From NCBI RefSeq assembly GCF_014655715.1, contig NZ_BNBM01000002.1:248001-312000 (forward strand): a stretch of DNA of 64,000 nucleotides. The letters are read 5' to 3'. This DNA comes from Streptomyces lanatus. Its GTDB lineage: Bacteria > Actinomycetota > Actinomycetes > Streptomycetales > Streptomycetaceae. The position numbers and the translations under genes were made by a program. Positions 25,037 through 33,975 of the stretch are shown one piece after another. Position 1 is the stretch's first letter, and every line of letters starts with the position of its first letter. The notes under the pieces are model-generated. The model was not told the DNA's origin. It saw only the letters and a list, made by a program, of their open reading frames with translations, and did not search any database.

Positions 25037-27178
25037 ATGCCGAACTCCGTGACGCCCACGCACTGCCCGTACTGCGCCCTGCAGTGCGGAATGAACCTCA
25101 CGCCCCAGCGGGACGGGGGTGTCACGGTGGTCGAGCGCCCGGACTTCCCGGTGAACCGGGGAGCGCTGTGCGGCAAGGGCCGTACGGCTCCCGCGGTGCT
25201 GGCGTCGGGCGTCCGCCTCACCTCGCCGCTGGTGCGGTCGGGCGGCACGCTCGTCCCGGCGACCTGGGAGGAGGCGCTGGACCGGATCGCCGAGGGCCTC
25301 GCACGCACGCGTACGGAACATGGCCCGGACGCGTGCGGGGTCTTCGGCGGGGGCGGCCTGACGAACGAGAAGGCGTACAGCCTCGGCAAGTTCGCTCGGG
25401 TGGTGCTGGGCACCTCCCAGATCGACTACAACGGCCGTTTCTGCATGTCGTCGGCGGCCGCGGCCGGCATGAAGGCGTTCGGCCTGGACCGGGGGCTGCC
25501 GTTCCCGCTGGAGGACATCCCGAGGACGGGCTGCGTCATCCTCGTCGGCTCGAACCTGGCGGAGACCATGCCGCCGTCACTGCGCTTCTTCAACGAGTTG
25601 AAGGAGAACGGCGGCACCCTCGTCGTCATCGACCCGCGCCGAACCAAGACCGCCGAACAGGCCGACCTGCACCTCGCGCCCCGGCCGGGGACAGACCTCG
25701 CCCTCGCCCTGGGGCTGCTGCACCTGGTCGTCGCCGAGGGGCGGGTGGACGAGGAGTACGTCGCTGAGCGCACGGCCGGCTGGGAGGACGCGCGGGCCGC
25801 CGCGATGGCGCACTGGCCGGAGTACGTCGAGCGGATCACCGGCGTGCCCGTGCCGCAACTCCGGGAAGCCGTACGGCTGTTCTGCGAGCCCGAGCACGCG
25901 ATGGTACTGACCGCGCGCGGGCCCGAGCAGCAGTCCAAGGGCACGGACACCGTGGGCGCCTGGATCAACCTGTGCCTGGCGACGGGGCGGGCGGGCCGGC
26001 CGCTGTCCGGATACGGCTGTCTCACCGGGCAGGGCAATGGACAGGGCGGGCGCGAACACGGCCAGAAGGCCGACCAGTTGCCGGGCTACCGCAAGCTCGA
26101 CGACCCGGCGGCGCGCCGGCATGTCGCCGAGGTGTGGGGCGTGGACCCGGACAGCCTGCCGGGACCGGGGCGCAGCGCCTATGAGCTGTTGGACGCGCTG
26201 GGCACGGACATCAAGTCGCTTCTGCTGATGGGCTCCAACCCGGTCGTGTCGGCGCCGCGTGCCGCGCACATCGAGGAGCGGATCAAGTCCCTCGACTTCC
26301 TCGCCGTGTGCGACGTGGTGCTGTCGGAGACGGCCGAACTCGCGGACGTCGTACTCCCGGTGACCCAGTGGGCGGAGGAGACCGGCACGACGACCAACCT
26401 GGAGGGCCGGGTCCTGCTGCGCCGCCGCGCGATCAGCCCGCCGGAGGGCATCCGCAGCGACCTGGAGGTCATGCACGAACTGGCCGCGCGGCTCGGCGGG
26501 GAGAGGGGCCTGGAGAAGGGCTTCCCGACCGACGCCGAGGAGGTCTTCGAGGAGCTGCGGCGGGCGAGTGCGGGCGGGCCGGCGGACTATTCGGGGATCA
26601 CGTATCGGAGGCTGGCGGAGGAGAACGGGGTGTTCTGGCCGTGTCCCACGGGCGCGGGAACCACGGAGGGCGCGGGGAACACACAGGGCGCGGGGAACAC
26701 GGAGGTCACCGAGCACCCCGGCACGCCCCGCCTCTTCCTCGACCGCTTCGCCACCCCCGACGGACGGGCGAGGTTCGCCCCCGTCACGCACCGGCCGGCG
26801 GCCGAGGAACCCGACGACGAGTACCCGGTCCTGCTGACGACGGGGCGGGTCGTGGCGCAGTACCAGTCCGGCGCCCAGACCCGCCGCGTGGACGAGCTGA
26901 ACGCCGCCGCGCCGGGCCCGTTCGTCGAGCTGCACCCCCGGCTGGCGGCCCGGCTCGGGGCGGCCGAGGGCGACCCGGTGGCCGTGGTCTCGCGCCGGGG
27001 CCGTGCGGTGGCACCGGCCCGCATCACGACCGGCATCCGCCCGGACACGGTCTTCATGCCGTTCCACTGGCCGGGCGAGGGCCGCGCCAACACCCTGACC
27101 AACCCGGCCCTGGACCCGACGTCGCGGATGCCGGAGTTCAAGGCGTGCGCGGTGCGGCTGGAGGCCGTGAAGGCGTAG
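25037..27178 (+). CDS. nasA: Assimilatory nitrate reductase, molybdopterin catalytic subunit
   Basis: This 713-aa cytosolic enzyme reduces nitrate to nitrite. The N-terminal [4Fe-4S] cysteines are Cys10, Cys13, Cys17 and Cys45 (HCPYCALQCG and ALCGKG). Cys136 in GRFCMSSAAAAG fits the molybdenum ligand of Nap/Nas enzymes. Molybdopterin-binding segments include VILVGSNLAET, LLLMGSNPVVSAPRA and the C-terminal dinucleotide-binding domain (LTTGRVVAQYQSGAQTRR). The protein is shorter than NarG and has no Tat leader, in keeping with an assimilatory form. Residues about 539-556 are an in-frame 18-bp triplet repeat (26651-26704). Electron donor may be a FAD reductase such as that at 37.9 kb. Confidence 0.9.
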   Translation: MPNSVTPTHCPYCALQCGMNLTPQRDGGVTVVERPDFPVNRGALCGKGRTAPAVLASGVRLTSPLVRSGGTLVPATWEEALDRIAEGLARTRTEHGPDACGVFGGGGLTNEKAYSLGKFARVVLGTSQIDYNGRFCMSSAAAAGMKAFGLDRGLPFPLEDIPRTGCVILVGSNLAETMPPSLRFFNELKENGGTLVVIDPRRTKTAEQADLHLAPRPGTDLALALGLLHLVVAEGRVDEEYVAERTAGWEDARAAAMAHWPEYVERITGVPVPQLREAVRLFCEPEHAMVLTARGPEQQSKGTDTVGAWINLCLATGRAGRPLSGYGCLTGQGNGQGGREHGQKADQLPGYRKLDDPAARRHVAEVWGVDPDSLPGPGRSAYELLDALGTDIKSLLLMGSNPVVSAPRAAHIEERIKSLDFLAVCDVVLSETAELADVVLPVTQWAEETGTTTNLEGRVLLRRRAISPPEGIRSDLEVMHELAARLGGERGLEKGFPTDAEEVFEELRRASAGGPADYSGITYRRLAEENGVFWPCPTGAGTTEGAGNTQGAGNTEVTEHPGTPRLFLDRFATPDGRARFAPVTHRPAAEEPDDEYPVLLTTGRVVAQYQSGAQTRRVDELNAAAPGPFVELHPRLAARLGAAEGDPVAVVSRRGRAVAPARITTGIRPDTVFMPFHWPGEGRANTLTNPALDPTSRMPEFKACAVRLEAVKA
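26651..26704 (+). repeat. Three tandem 18-bp repeats inside nasA
   Basis: Three units (26651-26668, 26669-26686, 26687-26704) share GGCGCGGG and end in AG. They encode GAGTTE, GAGNTQ and GAGNTE in frame, placed in the linker before the C-terminal dinucleotide-binding domain. The unit number could vary among strains by slippage without breaking the frame. Confidence 0.8.
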
Positions 27179-27208
27179 GGGGCACAGGTGCCGTAGGAGC
27201 GGGGGCGC

Positions 27209-27649
27209 TCAGCCGCGCCGTATCGCCCAGTCGCCGCTCTCGATGAGGCTGCCCTTCGCGCGCAGGCGGGCGGCGACGGACGGGGCGGCGACATACACCC
27301 ACGCCTGTACGGCCGTTCCGTCCGCGTCGCGGAGCACCTTGCGGGCGAGGCGCTCGTAGAGGTTGCGGGGGTCTGCCGGGGCGTACTCCTCCAGGCGGTC
27401 GAGGTCGGCCAGCAGCGCCGCGTACTCCTCGGTGCGGGCGGTGACCAAGTCGCCGTACACCATGCGGTCACCGGCCCCCGCCTCCTCGACGGCGTACGGA
27501 TAGCCCGGCCCGTCGTACAGCAGCGCCCCTTCCCATCGTGCCGGTTCCTCCGCGAGCGTGCGGCCGCGCAGGAAGGCGTCGTGGTTGGGCTCGCCCGGGC
27601 GGAGCGTGCCGTAGACGAAGAACGGGAGTCGGGGAGGGAGGGCCGTCAC
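27209..27649 (-). CDS. Gamma-glutamylcyclotransferase-like protein
   Basis: This 146-aa protein has the AIG2/GGCT fold: the phosphate-like loop FFVYGTLRPGEPNHDAF, the core Y-G-D strand RMVYGDLVTARTEEYAALL and the catalytic Glu region DRLEEYAP. The family splits gamma-glutamyl amines or dipeptides and releases 5-oxoproline, but many members have no known substrate. It starts at a GTG after GGGAGGGAGG-like purines on the minus strand. It is divergent from the M4 protease gene, with about 110 bp between. Confidence 0.82.
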   Translation of the reverse strand: MTALPPRLPFFVYGTLRPGEPNHDAFLRGRTLAEEPARWEGALLYDGPGYPYAVEEAGAGDRMVYGDLVTARTEEYAALLADLDRLEEYAPADPRNLYERLARKVLRDADGTAVQAWVYVAAPSVAARLRAKGSLIESGDWAIRRG

Positions 27650-27760
27650 GGAAACGATTCTCTCCCCTCACACACCTGCACGTATTCACCCTGGCCATGG
27701 CATGTGCACGGCCCCTTGAATCTTGGTCATCCTTCTGCGCCGTTCAGTTCAAGGAGACCG

Positions 27761-29407
27761 ATGCGCCGAATACGTTCGCACCTCCGAGGGGCCCGGCTCG
27801 CCACGGCGGGCATCGCTGTCACCGCGACCGCTCTGCTGGCCACGACCCTCTCCCCCACCGCCGGCGCGGAGGAGCCGCCGAGCAGGGCCGACGCCGTGGC
27901 GAACGCCGCATCGGTCCTCGACGACGTCGCGGGGAGTCTGGGACTGACGGCCGCGCAGGGCACCCGTGTTCGGGACGTGATCGTCGATCCGGACGGCACG
28001 CAGCACGTCCGCTACGACCGGACGTATCACCAACTGCCGGTACTGGGCGGGGACTTCGTCCTCCACCTGGCGAAGGACGGCACCTACCGCGGCGCGTCCC
28101 GGGCCACCAAGGGCGCGATCGCCCCGAAGAGCGTGACGCCCAAGGTCTCGGCACCCAAGGCGGCCGACCTCGCCGCGGGCGTGCTGCGCGCGCTGAACCT
28201 CGGCGAGACGCTGAAGCGGCTCACCGCCAAGCCCCAGCTGGTCGTCGACACCCTGCACGGCGCCCCGAAGCTGGCCTGGCGGACCGATGCCGTCGCCCAG
28301 GACGCGCGCGGCAATCCGGTCGCCCGGACGGTGCTGACGGACGCGGGGAGCGGTGCGCAGATCGACGCGTGGGACAGCATCGAGACGGTGTCCGGGGACG
28401 GGAAGTCGCTGTACGCGGGGACGGTGCCGCTGCAGACGACGGCGTCGGGTTCGACGTACCAGTTGAAGGACCCGACGCGCGGCGGCACATACACGGGTGA
28501 CGCGGCGAACAAGACGGACCTGTGCATCCTCACGATCTGCCTCAACCGCGCCCCGGCCACGGTCTTCACGGACTCCGACAACCACTGGGGCACCGGTACG
28601 ACCGCCGACCGGGCGTCGGCCGCGGTGGACGCGCAGTACGGCACCGACGCGACGTGGGACTACTACAAGAGCGTCCATGGCCGTAACGGCATCGCGGGCG
28701 ACGGCAAGGGGTCGTACAACCGCGTGCACTACGGCAACGCCTACAACAACGCCTTCTGGGACGACAACTGCTTCTGCATGACATACGGCGACGGCGACGG
28801 CACCCAGCTCGGTCCGCTGGTGTCGCTGGATGTCGCCGGGCACGAGATGTCGCACGGGGTGACAGCGAAGACGGCGGCGCTGACGTACTCCGGTGAGTCG
28901 GGTGGTCTGAACGAGGCCACGTCCGACATCTTCGGGACGCTGGTGGAGTTCCACGCGGACAACTCCTCGGACCCCGGGGACTATCTGATCGGCGAGAAGG
29001 TCGTCCGGGCCGGGCTCGGGCGGGATGCCCTGCGGCGCATGGACAAGCCGTCCAAGGACGGGGTCTCGGTCGACTGCTGGACCACGTCGACCTCACAGCT
29101 CGATGTGCACTACTCGTCGGGCATCGGAAACCACTTCGCCTACCTCCTGGCCGAGGGGAGCGGGGCGAAGACGATCAACGGGGTGCGGTACGACTCGCCC
29201 ACCTGCGACGGTTCTTCGGTGACCGGGATCGGCCGAGACAAGCTGGGCAAGATCTGGTACCGGGCGCTGACGGTCTATATGACGTCCTCCACGAACTACG
29301 CGGGCGCGCGGACGGCCACGCTGAACGCGGCGAAGGATCTGTACGGGGCCGGCAGCGCGGAGTACGGCGCGGTGGGGGCTGCTTGGAGTGCGGTCGACGT
29401 CGGCTGA
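27761..29407 (+). CDS. Secreted M4-family neutral metalloprotease (thermolysin-like)
   Basis: This 548-aa pre-pro-enzyme degrades protein outside the cell. It has a signal peptide (residues 1-about 35, ending SPTAGA-EE), an FTP/PepSY propeptide (about 35-200), and the peptidase domain with the zinc site HEMSH in VAGHEMSHGVTAKT, the third ligand Glu in GGLNEATSD, and the C-terminal helical domain with DVHYSSGIGNHFAYLL. AAGGAG lies before the ATG. Four cysteines in the catalytic domain suggest disulphides. A hairpin (29426-29450) ends the transcript. Confidence 0.93.
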   Translation: MRRIRSHLRGARLATAGIAVTATALLATTLSPTAGAEEPPSRADAVANAASVLDDVAGSLGLTAAQGTRVRDVIVDPDGTQHVRYDRTYHQLPVLGGDFVLHLAKDGTYRGASRATKGAIAPKSVTPKVSAPKAADLAAGVLRALNLGETLKRLTAKPQLVVDTLHGAPKLAWRTDAVAQDARGNPVARTVLTDAGSGAQIDAWDSIETVSGDGKSLYAGTVPLQTTASGSTYQLKDPTRGGTYTGDAANKTDLCILTICLNRAPATVFTDSDNHWGTGTTADRASAAVDAQYGTDATWDYYKSVHGRNGIAGDGKGSYNRVHYGNAYNNAFWDDNCFCMTYGDGDGTQLGPLVSLDVAGHEMSHGVTAKTAALTYSGESGGLNEATSDIFGTLVEFHADNSSDPGDYLIGEKVVRAGLGRDALRRMDKPSKDGVSVDCWTTSTSQLDVHYSSGIGNHFAYLLAEGSGAKTINGVRYDSPTCDGSSVTGIGRDKLGKIWYRALTVYMTSSTNYAGARTATLNAAKDLYGAGSAEYGAVGAAWSAVDVG

Positions 29408-29425
29408 GCGGGGCCTGTCAGGAAG

Positions 29426-29450
29426 GGTCCGGACGCTTGCCATCCGGACC
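29426..29450 (+). terminator. Hairpin terminator after the M4 protease gene
   Basis: An 8-bp perfect stem, GGTCCGGA/TCCGGACC, with a 9-nt loop lies 19 bp after the protease stop and just before the next gene. It has no T tract. Confidence 0.6.
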
Positions 29451-29462
29451 TGAGGACGAGCC

Positions 29463-30065
29463 GTGACCTTCCACGACGTACTGAACCGCCTCGACCTGTG
29501 GCTGGAGGCCAACGCGTCGACCGAACGGCACGTCCTCAATCCGCCCGCCACGGCGCGGCGGATCGGTGAGATCGCCGAGAACCGGTTCGCACTCGATCCG
29601 GAACTGCGGCTCTGGCTCTCCCGGCACGACGGGGTGTCCACCTGGGCACGTCCCGGCGGACCGGGAGGGCTGCTCCCCGGCGGGCACTATCCCCTCGACG
29701 CCGAGGGCATGCGGCTCGGCCAGCGGGACATGGAGCAGGCGGTGGCCTGGAGCCTGGAGGACGGCGACGCGGACTCCGTCGTCGGCACCACGGCCCATGT
29801 CCGGTGGGTCCCACTGGCCAGGACCCTGACCGGAACGGAACTCGTCGTGGACCACCGCGAGGGGCCCACCCGAGGGGCGGTCCTGGAGATCGACCAGGAC
29901 CTGGAGATCTGGGGCGCCGTCCGCTGGAAGAGCGTGGCGGAGCTGTTCGAGCAGACGGTGACCTCCCTGGAGACCGGGCGCCCGATCGTGACGGCCACGG
30001 GACGGGAGATCCGGGCCGAGTACGTCCAGGAGGACGACGGGGTGCGGCAGTTGGTGTGGGGCTGA
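29463..30065 (+). CDS. SMI1/KNR4-family protein
   Basis: This 200-aa protein has the SMI1/KNR4 (SUKH-like) pattern: an N-terminal helix with DVLNRLDLWLEANA, the PPATARRIGEIAENRFALDP segment, ELRLWLSRHDGVS-W, then VRWVPLARTLTGTELVVDH and a final helix VAELFEQTVTSLE. Such proteins often act as immunity partners for contact-dependent or secreted toxins, but many stand alone. No toxin is adjacent, so its target is unknown. The GTG start follows GAGGACGAGCC. A palindromic hairpin follows at 30135-30155. Confidence 0.72.
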   Translation: MTFHDVLNRLDLWLEANASTERHVLNPPATARRIGEIAENRFALDPELRLWLSRHDGVSTWARPGGPGGLLPGGHYPLDAEGMRLGQRDMEQAVAWSLEDGDADSVVGTTAHVRWVPLARTLTGTELVVDHREGPTRGAVLEIDQDLEIWGAVRWKSVAELFEQTVTSLETGRPIVTATGREIRAEYVQEDDGVRQLVWG

Positions 30066-30410
30066 CCGATGCCGGGGTCAGGCGGATCGCAGCAGGGTCG
30101 GTCGCCGAGTCGCGAGGAGCGTGGTGAGATCCTGGGGTGACCGCCCGGGTCACCCGTTCACACCCCCGGCGCCCTCCTCGTCGAAATCTCCTCCCGTGTG
30201 TGTCCCGGGCACCGCGATGACCTGCTGAAACGGCCCCGCGGCACAGGCTCCGGGCCGCCCTCCCGGCACCCGTTCACCCCGTTCCCGGCGCTCGCTCGAC
30301 AAGCGCGTCCGGCCCGGTGCCCGTTTCCTCGGAAAGGCAGGGGCACGGCCGAGGCGGCGGCACTTGGGGGTGTCGCGGGTCGTGGGCCCGTTGTGTTCGG
30401 AGGAGCTTCG
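30066..30410. other. Intergenic region, one hairpin and no gene
   Basis: No credible gene was found. GGGTGACC/GGTCACCC with a 5-nt loop (30135-30155) is a likely terminator for the SMI1 gene. The right end holds the promoter and GGAGGA ribosome site of the secreted protein at 30411. Confidence 0.5.
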
Positions 30411-30929
30411 ATGCGACGTACCGCCCGAATGCTGACCGGGACCGCGCTGGCCGTCGGCGCTGTGGGGATGGTCGTCGTGCCCGCGTACGGCGCCGAAGGG
30501 GGCGGTCTGGAGCTGGGGCCGGCCTCGGTGGTGCCGGGTGGGGAGGTCGGTGTGCACACCGACGTCTGCAAGAACGGCGCCGCCGCGGGCGATGCCAGTG
30601 CGGTGGGCGCAGGGGCCTTCACCATGGCGCCGGGCTCGGACGACCGGCGGGCGACGGGGAAGTTCCGGGTGCCGCCGAGTGCGCAGCCGGGGACGTACGA
30701 GATCGTCGCGGACTGTGCCGAGGGCGGTCGGCGGGTGACGGGCGACCTGGTGGTCTCGCTGACGTCGACGCCGGGGCAGGTGCATCCGAGAGGAAGTGTG
30801 AAGACGGGGGTCGGCGGTGCTTTCGGCCGCGATCCCGTACAGACCGCGGCCGGCGTGACGGCTCTCGCCGTCGCCGCCGCGGGCGGTACCTGGCTCCTGC
30901 ATCGCCGGGCGAGAGGCGACGGGATCTGA
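30411..30929 (+). CDS. Secreted, C-terminally anchored protein paired with a class F sortase
   Basis: This 172-aa protein has a signal peptide (about 1-28, cut near VPAYGA), an extracellular domain of about 95 residues with two Cys (VCKNGAAAG and VADCAEGG) that may form a disulphide, and a C-terminal hydrophobic helix followed by HRRAR. The tail order of short motif, helix and positive end is that of a sortase substrate. No LPxTG is present; SVKTG just before the helix is the nearest match. GGAGGA precedes the ATG by 6 nt. The sortase follows after 116 bp. Confidence 0.75.
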   Translation: MRRTARMLTGTALAVGAVGMVVVPAYGAEGGGLELGPASVVPGGEVGVHTDVCKNGAAAGDASAVGAGAFTMAPGSDDRRATGKFRVPPSAQPGTYEIVADCAEGGRRVTGDLVVSLTSTPGQVHPRGSVKTGVGGAFGRDPVQTAAGVTALAVAAAGGTWLLHRRARGDGI

Positions 30930-31045
30930 CGGACACCCTCCGCTGTCCGTCCGCCGGTACCGCACGTCCCCTCCCCCTCCGGGTCCGACGCCCCTCGCGG
31001 CCCGGAGGGGGAACGGGTGGCCGAGGAGAGACCCAGGAGGCTCAC

Positions 31046-31681
31046 GTGCGCAGTCGAAGGAGCGTCGGTGACGCCGCCATAGCCTCCGTCACCCTCCTCG
31101 CGCTCTGCTCCGGCACCTGGCTGCTGACCAGCGGCGACGACGGGCATGCCCCGCCGCAGCCCGCCGCCTCGCAGGCCGACGTGTCCGGCGCGCCCCGCAC
31201 CGGCCCCGGCGCCCCCGCCCTCCCGCCCTCCCCTCCCGACCGCATCCGCATCCCCTCGATACGCGTCGACGCGCCCCTCATGGGCCTGGGCCTGACGAAG
31301 GCGGGCAGCCTCGATGTGCCGCCCGCGGGGCGCCGGAACCTCGCCGGGTGGTACGAGGCCGGGACCACGCCGGGCGAGACGGGCACCGCGATCGTCGCCG
31401 GGCATGTCGACAACGCCGACGGGCCCGCCGTCTTCTACCGGCTCGGCGCCCTGCGCAGGGGCAGCACGATCGAGGTGGAGCGCCGCGACGGCGGCACCGC
31501 CCTGTTCGAGGTCGACGCCGTCGAGGTGTACGACGCGAAGGCCTTCCCCGACGAGAAGGTGTACGGCGCGGCGGCACGGCCCGAGCTGCGGGTGATCACC
31601 TGCGGCGGGGGTTACTCACGGACGACCGGGTACCGGGGCAATGTCGTGGTCTTCGCGCATCTGGTCGGCGGCAGCCGCTGA
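31046..31681 (+). CDS. Class F sortase
   Basis: This 211-aa transpeptidase attaches proteins to the cell wall. It has a short cytosolic start, one signal-anchor helix (about 8-24), a Pro-rich linker and the sortase barrel. Catalytic His120 is in AIVAGHVDNA, Cys186 in LRVITCGGG, and the Arg is in the following YSRTTGYRG. The front RIRIPSIRVDAPLMGLGL is typical of class F. The GTG start is set by AGGAGG 5 nt upstream. Its 3' end overlaps the convergent HxlR gene by 66 bp. Its likely substrate is the protein encoded just upstream. Confidence 0.9.
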   Translation: MRSRRSVGDAAIASVTLLALCSGTWLLTSGDDGHAPPQPAASQADVSGAPRTGPGAPALPPSPPDRIRIPSIRVDAPLMGLGLTKAGSLDVPPAGRRNLAGWYEAGTTPGETGTAIVAGHVDNADGPAVFYRLGALRRGSTIEVERRDGGTALFEVDAVEVYDAKAFPDEKVYGAAARPELRVITCGGGYSRTTGYRGNVVVFAHLVGGSR

Positions 31682-32020
31682 CCCCTCTCCGCGCCCGCCC
31701 AGCACGTTCTCCCGGCCCCACGCGCCCAGCGGGGCCAGGGCCGTGTTGAGCGCGGCGCCGCGCGGCGTCAGTGAGTACTCCACCCTCGGCGGTATCTCGT
31801 CGTACGCCTCCCGGTGGACGATGCCGTCGGCCTCCAGCTCCCGCAGCTGGGCCGCGAGCACCTTCTCGGTCACCCCCGGGAGCTCCCGCCGCAGCTCCCC
31901 GAAGCGGTGCGGGCGTTCGTTCAGCGCCCACAGGACGAGCACCTTCCACTTGCCGCCCACCACGTCCATCGCCGCGTCGATCCCGCAGACGTACGCCCCC
32001 GGCCGCCGTCCGACCCTCAT
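31616..32020 (-). CDS. HxlR-family transcriptional regulator
   Basis: This 134-aa winged-helix protein has the HxlR pattern: CGIDAAMDVVGGKWKVLVLW with the single conserved Cys near the N-terminus, RPHRFGELRRELPGVTEKVL and the wing YDEIPPRVEYSLTPRG. HxlR regulators often sense quinones, aldehydes or thiol stress through that Cys. The ATG at 32018-32020 has GGGAGGGG upstream; longer frames upstream overlap the divergent gene. It faces a reductase gene across 97 bp that contain the palindrome CAAGTACGTACTTG. Confidence 0.88.
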   Translation of the reverse strand: MRVGRRPGAYVCGIDAAMDVVGGKWKVLVLWALNERPHRFGELRRELPGVTEKVLAAQLRELEADGIVHREAYDEIPPRVEYSLTPRGAALNTALAPLGAWGRENVLGGRGEGSAAAADQMREDHDIAPVPGRP

Positions 32021-32069
32021 GCCGCCCCTCCCCTGCCTGGACTCTTTCCCCGTGGTAACCACCCACTCC

Positions 32070-32083
32070 CAAGTACGTACTTG
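32070..32083. promoter_or_regulatory. Perfect palindrome between the HxlR gene and the reductase gene
   Basis: CAAGTACGTACTTG is a perfect 14-bp palindrome centred in the 97-bp divergent promoter region, 50 bp from the HxlR ATG and 35 bp from the reductase ATG. It is the only strong dyad there and is the likely HxlR operator for both genes. Confidence 0.6.
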
Positions 32084-32117
32084 AGCAGGCAGTCGATCTC
32101 CGACGAGCCTAAACGCC

Positions 32118-33011
32118 ATGACTGACAACCCGATCGCCCCGCGCACCCCCGTCTCCCTCCTCGGCACCGGCGCCATGGGCACCGCCCTCGCCCGCGCCTG
32201 GCTCGCCGCCGGACACCCCGTCACCGTCTGGAACCGCACCCCCGCCCGTACCGAACGGCTGGCCGCCGAGGGCGCGGCCGTCGCCGCGAGCGCCGCCGAC
32301 GCGGTGGCCGCGAGCCGGCTGGTCGTCGTGTGTCTGCTGGACGACGCCTCGGTCGGCGAAGCCCTCGAGGACGCCGACCTGTCGGGCCGCGACCTGGTGA
32401 ACCTCACCACCGGAACGCCCGCCCAGGGCCGCGCCCGTGCCGCCTGGGCCGAGGCGCGCGGCGCCCGTTTCCTGGACGCCGGGATCATGGCCGTACCGCC
32501 GATGATCGGGGATGCGAAGTCGGGGGCGTACGTCTTCTACAGCGGCTCGCCCGGCCTCTTCGAGGAGCACGGCGACACCCTCGCCGTCCCGGCCGGCACC
32601 CGCTATGTCGGCGCGGACCCGGGGTTCGCCGCGCTGCACGACGTGGCGTTGCTGAGCGCGATGAGCGGCATGTTCGCGGGCGTCCTGCACGCCTTCGCGT
32701 TGATCCGCCGGGAGGACATCGCACCGCGGGACTTCGCGCCGCTGCTGGTGTCGTGGCTCGGCGCCATGGCACCCGCCGCGCACAAGGCCGCCGAGCATCT
32801 GGAGAGCGGCGACTTCGGCAAGGACGTCGTCTCCAACCTCGCCATGCAGGTCGCGGGCAGCGCGACCCTGCTCGCCACGGCCGAGGAACAGGCGGTGAGC
32901 GCGGAGCTGCTGACCCCGTACATGAGCCTCCTGGAGCGGTGGCTGGCGGACGGGCACGGGGACGAGGACACGACCGGCGCGGTCGAACTGCTCGACCTGC
33001 GGCGGGAGTAG
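32118..33011 (+). CDS. NAD(P)-dependent reductase of the beta-hydroxyacid dehydrogenase/imine reductase type
   Basis: This 297-aa protein has an N-terminal Rossmann domain with the NADP motif VSLLGTGAMGTALARAWLAAG and the WNRTPARTERL strand that favours NADP, and an all-helical C-terminal dimer domain. The motif DLVNLTTGTPAQGR is characteristic. Such enzymes reduce imines or beta-hydroxyacid/keto pairs. The usual catalytic Lys of hydroxyacid dehydrogenases is not evident, which points to the imine reductase side. It is divergent from the HxlR gene and probably its target, in a response to a reactive carbonyl or imine. Confidence 0.82.
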   Translation: MTDNPIAPRTPVSLLGTGAMGTALARAWLAAGHPVTVWNRTPARTERLAAEGAAVAASAADAVAASRLVVVCLLDDASVGEALEDADLSGRDLVNLTTGTPAQGRARAAWAEARGARFLDAGIMAVPPMIGDAKSGAYVFYSGSPGLFEEHGDTLAVPAGTRYVGADPGFAALHDVALLSAMSGMFAGVLHAFALIRREDIAPRDFAPLLVSWLGAMAPAAHKAAEHLESGDFGKDVVSNLAMQVAGSATLLATAEEQAVSAELLTPYMSLLERWLADGHGDEDTTGAVELLDLRRE

Positions 33012-33050
33012 GGGGCGACATCGAAGGGGGGCGTCGCTGACCTGGCCCGC

Positions 33051-33836
33051 CTACGCGGCCACCCACTGCTCATACGCCAGCTTCACCACCAGCGCGAACA
33101 CCACCGTCAGCAGCACGCCCCGGACGAAGCCGCTGCCCTTCTTCAGTGCCGTCCGCGCCCCCAGCGTTCCGCCCGCCAGATTGAACACGGCCATCCCCGC
33201 GGCCAGTTGCCACAGGACCGCGCCCTGCCAGGCGAAGGTGGCGAGCGCCCCGGCGTTGGTGCAGCAGTTGACGATCTTCGCGGTCGCGGAGGCGGTGACG
33301 AGGTCGAGGTGGAGCACCGCGGTGAGGGCGAGGACCAGGAAGGTGCCGGTGCCGGGGCCGATCAGGCCGTCGTAGAAGCCGATGCCGAGGCCCGCGAGGC
33401 CGATCGCGGCGAGGATCCGGCGGCGGGAGGCCGGGCCGGTCGCCGGGGCCGTGCCGAAGGCGGGGCGCAGGATGACGAAGGCGGCGACGCCGAGCAGCAC
33501 CACCATGATCACGGGTTTGAGCACCTCGGTACTCATTCCGGCCGCGAAGAAGGCGCCGGCGGAGGAACCCGCGAGGGCGGCGAGGCCGATGCGCACGGAG
33601 AGGCGTACGTCCACGGGGGCCTTGCGGGCGTAGGTGACCGCGGCGCCCGATGTGCCGACGATCGCGACCGCCTTGTTGGTGCCGAGCACATGGGCGGCCG
33701 GTGTGTGCGCGGGGAGGCCCAGCAGCAGGGCGGGAAGCAGCAGCAGGCCCCCGCCGCCGACCACGGCGTCGATCCAGCCGGCCGCGAGGGCCGCGAGGCA
33801 GAGGACGACGAGCGTGGTCAGGGATATGTCGGGCAT
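33051..33836 (-). CDS. TSUP-family (TauE/SafE) membrane transporter
   Basis: This 261-aa integral membrane protein has about seven to eight hydrophobic segments and the two half-repeats of the family: AGWIDAVVGGGGLLLLPALL near the front and GFYDGLIGPGTGTFLVLALT in the second half. TSUP proteins move sulphite, sulphonates or small organic anions, often outward. The ATG at 33834-33836 was chosen over longer frames since the protein begins with the first helix. It is divergent from the isoprenyl synthase; no sulphur genes are adjacent to fix the substrate. Confidence 0.88.
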   Translation of the reverse strand: MPDISLTTLVVLCLAALAAGWIDAVVGGGGLLLLPALLLGLPAHTPAAHVLGTNKAVAIVGTSGAAVTYARKAPVDVRLSVRIGLAALAGSSAGAFFAAGMSTEVLKPVIMVVLLGVAAFVILRPAFGTAPATGPASRRRILAAIGLAGLGIGFYDGLIGPGTGTFLVLALTAVLHLDLVTASATAKIVNCCTNAGALATFAWQGAVLWQLAAGMAVFNLAGGTLGARTALKKGSGFVRGVLLTVVFALVVKLAYEQWVAA

Positions 33837-33975
33837 GATCGCGACCCTAGACAGGGGACGCGTGCACCGTCCACGTATATGAGCGGCATCTGAGGTTGGG
33901 GAACGCGGGCGGGATCGTGCCGGGTGACGGAAAAGCGATCTTGACCGCCTTTGCTCCGGAACGGACCATCCGAGC

